From assembly GCA_034770075.1 (NCBI GenBank), contig CM068385.1, forward strand, positions 55,808,746 through 55,872,745: a DNA stretch of 64,000 nt, written 5' to 3'. The position numbers and the translations under genes are program-made. The notes under the pieces were generated by a model. That model searched no databases and had not been told where the DNA came from. It saw nothing but the letters and a program-made list of their open reading frames with translations. Origin of the DNA: Aralia elata. Lineage: Eukaryota > Streptophyta > Magnoliopsida > Apiales > Araliaceae. Positions 33,918-44,332 of this stretch are shown here, piece by piece (positions within the stretch are counted from its first letter, which is position 1; each line of letters opens with the position of its first letter).

Positions 33918-34401
33918 CGAATCGTGGCCTAGGTTATTCGAGTAATTAAGCCCGAGGGGTGTCTCTACACCTGGTGCCCTAAAGCCATCTGGTTTGGGAG
34001 TCGCTGGCCCAACACTCGTTACATGGGTAACTCAGAGCCTAAGAAAACGAGCATTACAGTAGGGGAGGCCCGAGCAGATTCGAATCGTGGCATGGGCTAC
34101 TCGAGTAATTAAGCCTAAGGGGTGTCTCTGCATCTGGTACCCCAAAACCGTCTGGTTTGGGAGTCACCGGCCTAACACTCGCTACATGGGTGACTCAAGC
34201 CTAAGAAAACGAATCTTGCGCAAGGTCAAGCAAATAATGAATGGGGCAGACCACCAGCTTGTCTCGAACCGTGGCCTTTGTTGCTCGAGTAAATAAATCC
34301 GAAGGGGTGTCTGTACACCTAATGCCCCAAAACCGTCTGGTTCGGGAGTCATTGGTCCAAAACTCGTTAAATGGGTAACTTTGAAAAGCCTAAGAAAACG
34401 A
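33918..34401 (+). repeat. Three direct repeats of about 130 bp with unequal spacing
   Basis: Copies at about 33918-34046, 34080-34210 and 34263-34401. Each starts TCGAA(T/C)CGTGGC and contains CTCGAGTAA or its variant, GGGGTGTCT, CCGTCTGGTT and AACGAG. Start-to-start distances are 162 and 183 bases. The copies differ at many positions. No shared reading frame stands out. Confidence 0.8.
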
Positions 34402-35612
34402 GATAAGTGAAGTGGGCTAATAAAAAGAGGAGATAATACGAAAAAACTCTCGGCCTTAAACAAGAAGTCATAGAAGAGAAACCCCTACTGAGTGCTGCAT
34501 CGCACAGTGCGTTTGTCATATGACGTCAATCCTGCCAAGAGCGTTGTCGAGAATAGAGACAGGATACCTTTGACGAGGGAAGGTAGTTCTTTTGAATTCG
34601 ACCTTACTCACGTACAATGACCATGAATGCTTGAAGGTGTTCTTACGATTTCATAACTCGTCAAATGGGAAATCATCAACTCGCGAAGGATTGAAAAATA
34701 ATAATAATAATAATTAAAAAAAAAATTTAAAATTTCCAATCTAATACATTCACGGTTCACAACTTGCTAGATTGTGCGATCAACAAATATTCTATTTCAT
34801 GTGCTTTAACTGCATTTTTGTCAAGATTATAATATCTTTGTGTTGAACTAACACTAACGGCCCGAGCTTTCAAGTTTTGGCATTTGTTAGTCATCTGATA
34901 TGCAGATCTTGCAGAGCTGTGGATAACTCAGCACAGTCAGCTTCGCAAGTTTTCGATAGAAATTCTTGGTAACAACATGCGCCAAGGCTGGGGCAGTTAA
35001 GAATCGTGAAATGGAAGGAAGATGAGGCTGCACAGAACTTCTCGTCATTGGGCCTCTCCCCAATCCTGACTATCACTGCCTCGACATCCAATTGATCCAC
35101 ATGCATAAGCATATACAAGGATGATATAATGCAGGACGACAACATATCGGCCAACAGAAATGATCAAAAAGCTAAGGAGCCCAACATAGCTGTCGATCAT
35201 CACTGAGAGCGAAACAGACTGCCTCAACTCGATGAAATAAAGACAACCCAGAACAAGCAGAGTACCAAACCATGCTGAAGTCTAGAAAGTATCACTTCAC
35301 GACAAGACGTGATCCAGTCAAATGTTGGCAAACAATGACGACGGTCGAATCGTATCATTTGACTGAACAAGGGTCATTTCTATCGAAACATATATGGTGC
35401 ACATGCATCTGTCCATAACATGTCTGCCGGATCATGCATAACATCTTTTTCATGCATGCAGGTACGATCAAAATGAAAATCTTCAGGAAAGTACAAGCAC
35501 GTCGTTTTCAACCTCACGAATGATCAGACTGTGATGGCTTTTGCGGCACGGTACGTGGACGATGTTGGTGGGAGATCCAGAACATGAAGCCGATCACACA
35601 TCCCATTTCAAA
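34402..35612. other. Ogre-type spacer, no gene seen
   Basis: About 1.2 kb without a recognisable domain. Contains a TAATAATAATAA/poly-A stretch (34688-34732), a possible splice-like ATGCATGCAGGT (35453-35464) and a 20-base poly-A run (35609-35630) just before the tandem repeats. Minus-strand ORFs of 60-93 codons show no motif. Confidence 0.5.
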
Positions 35613-35644
35613 AAAAAAAAAAAAAAAAAATCATCACCCAATAA

Positions 35645-35935
35645 AAAAAAGAAATCAATGACCCCTGGGAAGGGCTGATATCCAACCAATCAATGACCCC
35701 TAGGAAGGCTGGTATCCAACCAATCAATAACCCCTGGGAAGGGCTGATATCCAACCAATCAATGACCCCTGGGAAGGGCTGGTATCCAACCAATCAATAA
35801 CCCCTGGGAAGGGCTGGTATCCAACCAATCAATGACCCCTGGGAAGGGCTGGTATCCAACCAATCAATGACCCTTGGGAAGGGCTGGTATCCAACCAACA
35901 GACGACCCCTGGGAAGGGCTAGTATCCAAACAAGA
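35645..35935 (+). repeat. 36-bp tandem repeat, about eight copies
   Basis: The unit contains CCCCTGGGAAGGGCTG(A/G)TATCC followed by AACCAATCAATGA. Copies recur at 36-base steps (GGGAAGGGCT at about 35661, 35733, 35769, 35805, 35841, 35877, 35913, plus a variant near 35702). CCCTGGGAAGGG is partly self-complementary. Confidence 0.9.
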
Positions 35936-35940
35936 AGTGG

Positions 35941-36072
35941 ACCTGGGAAGGCATCCAAGCAAACCACAACAAGGTGGTGAGCAAACCTGGGAAGGCATCC
36001 AGGCAAACCACAACAAGGTGGTGAGCAAACCTGGGAAGGCATCCAGGCAAACCACAACAAGGTGGTGAGCAA
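35941..36072 (+). repeat. 44-bp tandem repeat, three copies
   Basis: Units begin at 35941, 35985 and 36029 with ACCTGGGAAGGCATCCA and continue with AACCACAACAAGGTGGTGAG. They share the CTGGGAAGG core with the neighbouring 36-bp unit, so one array probably arose from the other. Further single cores follow at 36074, 36124, 36175 and 36209. Confidence 0.9.
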
Positions 36073-36235
36073 ACCCTGGGAAGGGCTGAGATCCACGCGA
36101 ACCATAATAAGATGGTGAGCACCCCTGGGAAGGGCTGATATCCACAAAAAGAAAAAAGACAAAAAAACAACAAACCCTGGGAAGGGCTGAGATCCAAACA
36201 ACTCATCACCCTGGGAAGGGCTGAGATGCAAGATG

Positions 36236-37386
36236 ATCGACCAGCGACGATAACTGGCGATTACGAGATGGATGTCCGGCGACGAAAACCGGCTCCGACG
36301 AGATAACCAACCGGTGACGATAACCGGGGGTTACGAGATGGGTGTCCGGCGACGAAAACCGGCCCCGACAAGACAATCGACCGGCGACGATAACCGGCGA
36401 TTACGAGATAGATGTCCGGCGACGAAAACCGGCTCCGACGAGATAACCAACCGGCGACGATAACCGGGGGTTACGAGATGGGTGTCCGACGACGAAAACC
36501 GGCCCCGACAAGACAATCGACCGGCGACGATAACCGGCGATTACGAGATGGATGTCCGGCGACGAAAACCGGCTCCAACGAGATAACCAACCGGCGACGA
36601 TAACCGGGGGTTACGAGATGGGTGTCCGGCGACGAAAACCGGCCCCGACAAGACAATCGACCGGCGACGATAACCGGCGATTACGAGATGGATGTCCGGC
36701 GACGAAAACCGGCTCCGACGAGATAACCAACCGGCGACGATAACCGGGGGTTACGAGATGGGTGTCCGGCGACGAAAACCGGCCCCGACAAGACAATCGA
36801 CCGGCGACGATAACCGGCGATTACGAGATGGATGTCCGGCGACGAAAACCGGCTCCGACAAGATAACCAACCGGCGACGATAACCGGGGGTTACGAGATG
36901 GGTGTCCGGCGACGAAAACCGGCCCCGACAAGACGATCGACCGGCGACGATAACCGGCGATCACGAGATGGATGTCCGGCGACGAAAACCGGCTCCGACA
37001 AGATAACCAACCGACGACGATAACCGGGGGTTACGAGATGGGTTTCCGGCGACTAAAACCGACCCCGACAAGACGATCGACCGGCGACGATAACCGGCGA
37101 TCACGAGATGGATGTCCGGCGACAAAAACCGGCTCCGACAAGATAACCAACCGGCGACGATAACCGGGGGTTACGAGATGGGTGTCCGGCGATGAAAGTC
37201 GGCCCCGACAAGACAATCGATCGGCGACGATAACCGGCGATCAACGAGATGGATGTCCGGCGACGAAAACCGGCTCCGGCAAGATAACCAACCGGCGACG
37301 ATAACCGGGGGTTACGAGATGGGTGTCCGGCGACGAAAACCGGCCCCGACAAGACGATCGACCGGCGACGATAACCGGCGATCAAC
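36236..37386 (+). repeat. 140-bp tandem array built from two 70-bp halves, about eight copies
   Basis: GC-rich minisatellite. The marker GATGTCCGGCGACGAAAACC falls at 140-base steps from 36271, with one 141-base step near the end. Each 140-bp unit consists of two related 70-bp halves, one with GGCGATTACGAGATGGATG and one with GGGGGTTACGAGATGGGTG. Units are very similar, suggesting recent amplification. Cores CCGGCGACGATAACCGG can fold on themselves. Open frames of 61-63 codons on both strands repeat with the unit and shift frame each time; they are not genes. Confidence 0.95.
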
Positions 37387-38005
37387 GAACCCCTGGGAAG
37401 GGCTGGTATCCAAACAATCAACGACCCCTGGGAAGGGCTGAGATCCTAGCAAACCCCGACAAATGGTGACACCTGTGGAACCGTATCAAAAGACTGTACA
37501 GGGGTCATTTTTCATCAAATTTACATTTTAAATGTTGTGTCACATGCATTGAATAGATAATAATTCTGTACGTGATCCATGCAGGTTAGGTGTCAAGGTC
37601 CTAGCCTATCAGAGTCAAAAGCGATGGTTGCCAAGGGCGATGTACGAGGACGAACTCCAGGGATGCCCTTCAAAGCTAGTCAGGAGAATAACTTCCTTTG
37701 ATGACAATGGGATGGAATAAGGTGATTACGAGAGGGGTGACCGGATATGAGACCCGGCATTCACAGGATAATCGACCGGATACGAGACCTGGCGATTACA
37801 AGACGAGCGACAGGTTAGGGATTGATGCATTGACACCTTTACGAATGTGTCACATGCCTTACATCTTGCGTTGCATCATAAGTGGTATGTGTTGCATCAT
37901 GTACGCACTGTCATTCTTATGCACTGTCATTCATGCATCGTGTGTCTACTTCTTTATCATATTCATTTGATTTAACATTTCATAAACATGATAAAGAGAG
38001 GCAGC
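37387..38005 (+). other. Ogre-type 3' spacer and polypurine tract
   Basis: Two more CCCCTGGGAAGGGCTG cores (37389, 37426), then non-repetitive DNA. The stretch AAAGAGAGGCAGC immediately before the 3' LTR (37993-38005) is the likely polypurine tract. The 90-codon ORF at 37698-37970 overlaps TE spacer and shows no domain. Confidence 0.6.
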
Positions 38006-39987
38006 TGTAGACACCCAAATTTTGCGCTTCGTACACTAACCGTGACAGGAGGGCAAAATCGTCAATTGAACCGGCTTACGAGAGCGAAGGAATGGGCACA
38101 AGTGCGAACGCTCGACGCCACTGCAACGATTTGCAAATCAAAACCGACGTGACAGCAGGGTCGTCCGAAATGAGCATGCCCGAATGATGTGGCACGTCTC
38201 CCAGTGATTCCCGGACTGCAAAATACAAGCCTGTCGGCAAAAACCGACGTCACGACATGAGAATCGAGGTATAGCACGAAATTCGAGAAAATCAACCCAC
38301 CCAGCCGCGGATTGATCTGCGGCCAAACGATTAAAATAATGGTGGTGCGCACGGGACTCGAAACCAGCTGAGTGCGATGGGGGGTGGGCCAGCCAGCCGC
38401 AGATCAATCTGCGGCCAGGCCGCAGATCAATCTGCGGCTTCCCTAGGCCAGCTTATTTCAGCTCAGTTTCTTCATTTCATCCAGGAGCTGGCAGCAACAG
38501 CAGCAGTTCGGGGAGAAGGGAAAAACAGCAGCAAAAATAGCTCGGGAAAGGAGAGAGAAAGAGAGAAAAAAGAGAGGATTTGTATTTCTTTTGTGAGATT
38601 ATATCCAAGAAATTTCTACTCTATTCATATATTCAAATCTACACATATTTTGGTGATATTTGCAATATGAAAAGACTATTTCTATAGCAATTTTTGTATA
38701 TCATTTTGTTAATCTTTTTGTCAATTGGGTTATGTGAAATGTAGTTTTCTTGTGTATTGTTGTGGATCCATGGATTGAGGAGTATTAGGATGGTTCCAAA
38801 TGGAACGAAATTCTTCCTAATGGCCCGATGATATCCGTTTGGCGATTTTAGCTTGTTTAATTTTTGTAGTATCCATTTCATGGATGTGTATAAATTGTGG
38901 ATGTGAGCCTAGGAACGCGACCCCGTGGTCCAAATCCGATGATGGACAATTTTGGTATATGTAATCCTTTATTGTAAATTGTAATCGTCGGGCCTTAAAA
39001 CGATACCAAGTTGAAATCGGGTTTAAGGCCCCCGAAATAGTGAAACATGTGCTTGTGGGCGTTTGGGGTTATTCTGATGACTTACATGCCCATGAATAAC
39101 TCCAACGCATTTTAATGCTTGATTTGATCTATGACACGAAATTGATTTCAAAGTTAAATGATGAGATTTTCATAAAATCAATCAAATTAGGTTATTAGCA
39201 TCACGAGGCGTTAAAATTGAAAGTGCAAATGAATGTTGATTCCTCTTTAACGAGAAGGCAAAGAAAATCGTTTTCCAAAACATCACACAAAATGATTTTA
39301 TAAATGACGTTTTATTAAACCGTTGTGCATAGGGTTAAAGAGACCCTAGAAATTGCCCATCATTACATTCACAAGGCAATGTATAGGTCTCGATTCCTAT
39401 TTTGACGAAGGTTTAAAAACTCTTGATTTGCCAAAACGACACCTAATGAAAATCTCATAGTTTTTGACATAAAGCTTTCTCATAAAGCTTTCTCGTATAA
39501 ACCAAAAAGACATTCTGAAGCGTTCTCAAATTGAAGCACGACTTTCCCTAAAAAATCCAAATGATTCTTTCATACAAACTCACCACAACATTCACATAGG
39601 CACACACACACACGCGCGCGTACATACACACTTCATGAATTAAAGGATAGAAAATCATCAAGATTGCGGTAACCGTGTTTCACGGAAGTCGGGGGGTGCC
39701 TAACACCTTCCCCTCGCTTAAGCAAGCCCCCGAACTCTATGAATCTTGGTTCGCAGACCAATTAATTCGGAGTCACACATGAGCCAGCGATTTATAAAAA
39801 AACGAAAACTCGGATGAGTTGGTACATCCATTTCAAATATACCAACTGGCGACTCTAGTTAATTGGCTCATCATAAAAAATGATCTTTCAAAACCCCGTC
39901 GACATCAATGCCGATCTTTTCCAAAGAATCATTAAATCAAAAGGCAAAAATTGGAAAAGACTAGAGGACGAAAAACCGGCGTCGACA
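38006..39987 (+). mobile_element. 3' LTR of the Ogre-type element
   Basis: 1982 bp, the partner of 29542-31533, with scattered substitutions and short indels. Near-palindromes at 38305-38322, 38397-38414 and 38420-38437. The internal primer-site-like core reads TGGCGACTCTAG (39847-39858), with one base changed relative to the 5' LTR. Confidence 0.92.
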
Positions 39988-42900
39988 ATAATCTTCTCTG
40001 AAATCAATCAACGATAATCAAGAACTGATAGCTCAATGGAAAACTCGACTTTTGAATCGAGATTAGAAAGCAAGATCAAAAGTACATCTGAGGGTCACAA
40101 AACTACGAACTATGTCCTAGGTTAGCAAGTATCTCTACTGTAACCTTTAACAGTCTTATAGACTATATGGACCATCCATCTCATATTCTGGGTGATCAGC
40201 CCTTCGAAAAATGTATTATGTACAAGAATTTTAACGTTATTGCATAATATAATCCCCTATTCCGGGGTTGTTCATTTTAGCTTTGACATTAGAGTCCGTA
40301 CCAAAGAAAGTTTGGTTTGGAACAGCTTCAATAGAAATTCTAAAATTTAGAACGCTCATCAACTATAGATTAGTCGAATCAAAAGGGGTTCACTAGCCAT
40401 ATAACAATTTGATATCAACAACAATACAATGGTTCTTTAACAATAATAGATCAGCAATGATTCACAACCGAGTACATATCATTTATCGAAGTAATGATTT
40501 CGGAAGTGCTAGAACGCTTATTCAAGAACATCGACATTGAATCAAATTAAGAAACCTCGTTGAATAATAAAGTAGCAAGAGTTAGGAGCTCAATGGAAAA
40601 GAATAGGGTTAAGTAAACTTGCCTCAAGCGTTAGCTACAAAATTACAACTCACGTTCTTCAAATACCTTACACCTTTAAATCACGATAAAACATTGATTA
40701 GCTATGAAACAATGATCACTAATAGTTTATACTAACGCATCCTATAACCCATCATTCTTCAATTATCACATTATATCATCTCATGTGATTAAGACTTGTT
40801 ATTATATCTTATTATATACTTAATGTTTCATCACATTAATACACTAGAATAGGTTAAGAAACTATCCCCTAAACTTTACATTTAATCCTTCTTTATTGGG
40901 TCTGTTCTGCTATCGGCGCAGCTGCACCACTTTTGTACTAGGAACACGTGCAGCTGCACTGCGCAGCGCAGCAGCGCCTAATTTAAGCTATTGTCCAGCG
41001 CAGTCGCGCTGGACACCAGAATCAGATTCACAGTTCGCAATTTCAGACTCTGCTTCCAATTCAAACCCAAAACTTAATCATCTAACATAAAATAAACTAT
41101 TCCCAGATGAAATAAACTTTGTCAAAACAAAACCCAACATGAATAAATTGATTCTAGCAACATAAATCACATAAACAACCAATTCAAAGACTCAAAAATC
41201 ACAGTTTATGCCTTATTTTCATATCTTGACATCTTTTAGCGTAATCAAACACCACGAATTCGTTTCTTAACCAAATTAGTCCATTCTACTTACATTCTTT
41301 TCGTTTCTTAACGTATTAACATAATCAACTATCAATTTATAGATTATTACCCGAATTAAACATCAATTTTGACTCCAAAATAAGCCAAAACATACATATT
41401 ACCACAAAACTCAAATTCTTCACATTAAAACATGTTTTCATGGATTTGATTACTGAGAAACTAATTGTAGATGATATATAACAGATTTCACACTTCCATA
41501 AACACATATATACCCAATTTTCTCAACAATTATCCAACCAAAACAACTATACAAAGAAAACCTTGAAAAAAACACAATTAAAAGTTTAGAATTAGATTAT
41601 TACCTCTTAGTTCCTTCTTAGATTGAGACATATGATAAGAATGGCTTAGTTGCTTCCCTTTTTCCTCAAACTTCATAGAAAATCCTCTCTCCCTCATTAT
41701 TCCAAGCTCTGTGTTTGTGTTGACCCTTTTGTTGTTTTTTTTCATAGTCTTTCAAAAACCAATGTACGTAAGAAATAAACTGAAGCTTTGAAGCTATCAA
41801 TTACTAATATTTAAGGGGTTTTCATCAGTTAAATTCACCCAAGAGTCACAAGACCATGTTTGGCTAGACTCTATAAAACCCATTTTGAATTATTTTTATA
41901 ATCCTCCTATCATATAGCTCTTATGTCACACCATTTAAATTTTAATTAAACTTATTTTATTAATAAATTCAATTAAACCTTACTAATAAAATTATCATTT
42001 TATTTAGCCAACCACAACTATAATTTTATTTAATAAATCATTAATCTTCTAATTTAATTATTTAATTAAATTAGAATATTACCATCACATTTGTGTAAAA
42101 TACGCACTAATAATAAAATCATTTAACATAAAATTAATCGACATTATCGCACTTAAATAAATTATTCCATAATAATTCTCATCAAATAGTTATTATTTTA
42201 TTCAATAAATAAACCAACTAAAATATTTATTTAATTCGATAAATATTTTTAATTATTTACAAAAATCACATTCGTTATAGATATCCTGGTTTATTCAAAG
42301 ACGCAGGAGGATCGTGCGGAACATCTAAGAATAGTGTTGGAAATACTAAAAACGAGAAGTTGTATGTGAAATTCAGTAAGTGTGAATTTGGGCTAGAGAG
42401 GGTTCAATTTTTGGGGCACATGATCGACAAAGACGGTATATCCGTAGATCCAGGGAAAGTAAAAGCGATAATTAACTGGGAACAGTCGAAAACGCTAACT
42501 AAAGTGCGTAGTTTCCTAGGGTTAGCGTGCTACTATCAGAGATTTATTCAAGATTTTTCAAAGATAGCTACCCTGTTGACAAATTTGACAAGGAAGACAG
42601 TGAAATATATATGGACGGAGAAATACGAAGAGAGTTTTTAGGAACTCAAGAAGAGATTAAGTGAAGAACTAGTGTTATCCTTACCAGATGACACAGGTAA
42701 TTTTGTAGTTTATTGTGATGCGTCGCATAGGGGACTTGGATGCGTGCTTATGCAGCACGGTAAAGTCATTGTGTATGCATCACGACAGTTAAAGGAGTAT
42801 GAGAGGTGTTACCCTACTCACGATTTGGAATTGGCAGCAGTGGTGTTTGCTTTGAAGATATGGAGGCAATTTCTCTACGGAGAAAAATGTGAGATATACA

Positions 42901-44332
42901 CAGACCACAAAAGTCTGAAGTATATCTTCACATAGAAGGAGTTGAACATGAGACAGAGAAGGTGGTTAGAATTGATCAAGGATTATGATTGTGAGATTCT
43001 ATATCACCCGGGGAAGGCGAATGTAGTGACCGAAGCCTTAAGTAGGAAGGGTTGGGAAAAGTTGTCAATGTTAATGGCTTAAGATGAGCTAATAATAGAG
43101 ATGGCTAGGATGGAGATAGAAGCTTGATTTTTGAAGGAATCAGAGGAAAAGTTATTTTCAATGGAGACTCGTCCAACCATATTGGACAGAGTAAAGGAAG
43201 CACAACTCAAGGACGAGGAGTGTGAAGGGACAAGGAAGAGAATTTCAGATGTGGAAGAGGTTAAGTATAAACTCGACAACGAGGGAGTCATAAGATTTGA
43301 AGGGAGAATTTGGATTTCGCCAGTACCAAAACTAAAGGAAGAAATTTTATAAAAGACCCATTATTTGAGGTACTCGATACATCCCGGTAGCACCAAGATA
43401 TATCAAGACCTCCGACAACATTTTTGGTGGCCAAATATGAAGGGGGAAGTCGCGGAGTGCGTCAGAAGGTGCCTGACTTATTAGAAAGTCAAGGTCGAAC
43501 ATCAGAGACCGAGTGGATTGTTACAATCATTAGAAATTCCGGAGTGAAAATGGGAGCATATCATGATGGATTTTATGGTAGGACTTCCAACAACGCAGAA
43601 GGGGTACAACGCTATATGGGTTATAGTGGATCGTTTGACTAAGTCGACACATTTTCTGCCAATTAAGATTAGGTTTAACCTAGACCAATTAGCTAAACTA
43701 TATGTTAAGGAAATCGTTTCAAGGCATGGGGTACCAGTTTTGATTATGTCAGATCGGGATTCGCGGTTCATGTCAAACTTTTGGAAGAGTTTGCAAAAGC
43801 AAATGGGAACGCAGTTGAGGTTGAGTACGACGTATCATCCTCAAATAGACGGGCAGAGCGAACGGATAATACAGACCTTGGAGGATATGCTACGGGCCTG
43901 TGTCATAGATTTTAAGGGGAGTTAGGACGACCACCCACCTTTAGTAGAATTTGCTGATAATAATAGCTATCACGCAAGTATAGTTATGCCACCTTACGAA
44001 GCGTTATACGGGAGAAAGTGCAGAACACCACTGTGCTGAGACGAGGTAGGGGAACGTCAACTGTTGGGACCAGAATTGGTGCAGCAGACTGCAGATATTA
44101 TTAAGTTAATACGCGTACGACTAATAATGGCTCAAGATCGACAGAAAAAGTATGCGGACCAGCATCACCAGAAAAGAGATTTTGAAGTCGGGTCACATGT
44201 GTTTTTGAAAGTGTCTCCCTAAAAAGGGAAGATACATTTTGGAAAGAAAGGGAAACTAAGTCCATAATTTATAGGACCGTTCGAAGTATTGCGAAGGGTA
44301 GAAGAGGTGGCTTATAAGGTAGCATTACCTCC

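Larger units (their letters stand above)
29542..39987 (+). mobile_element. Ogre/Tat-type Ty3/Gypsy element, complete ends, coding region decayed
   Basis: 10446 bp, bounded by a perfect ATAAT duplication (29537-29541 and 39988-39992). LTRs start TGTAGACACCC and end GGCGTCGACA. The primer site matches tRNA-Arg, which together with the LTR start points to the Ogre/Tat lineage. The 6.5 kb internal region retains only a fragment of pol (around 32470-32990) and has no recognisable reverse transcriptase or protease. It is followed by an unassigned ORF, repeated blocks and a long tandem-repeat zone just before the 3' LTR. The two LTRs look highly similar by eye, so the internal losses probably predate this insertion, meaning it moved as a non-autonomous copy. 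Confidence 0.9.
29449..42279 (-). mobile_element. Tekay-like LTR remnant split by the Ogre-type element
   Basis: The two outer pieces, 29449-29541 and 39993-42279, join across the Ogre insertion. They follow the solo LTR 59752-62547 from about 60083 to its end (shared blocks include GGGTGAGCAA, ACTACGAACTATGTCCTAGGTTA and TTAGAACGCTCATCAACTAT). The first 330 bases of the LTR are missing on the left, where the Athila-like LTR begins. The right end (TTCGTTATA) is a decayed form of TTCGTCACA and abuts the chromovirus pol at 42280. A GC-rich block lies at 40908-41015. Orientation is inferred from the order of blocks shared with the minus-strand elements. Confidence 0.7.

Noticed and set aside
35608..36231. 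Minus-strand ORFs of 61-145 codons rich in PSQG and PFPG
   Set aside because: They translate the 36-bp and 44-bp arrays (36 is divisible by three, which keeps the frame open). No start context or domain supports a protein.
35645..37386. Regular repeats resembling a CRISPR array
   Set aside because: Units are directly contiguous, with no unique spacers, no Cas genes, and a plant retroelement context.
36272..37441. Series of 61-63-codon ORFs on both strands
   Set aside because: They repeat every 140 bases with the tandem unit, and 140 is not a multiple of three, so each ends after the frame drifts. They are a product of GC-rich repeats lacking stops, not genes.
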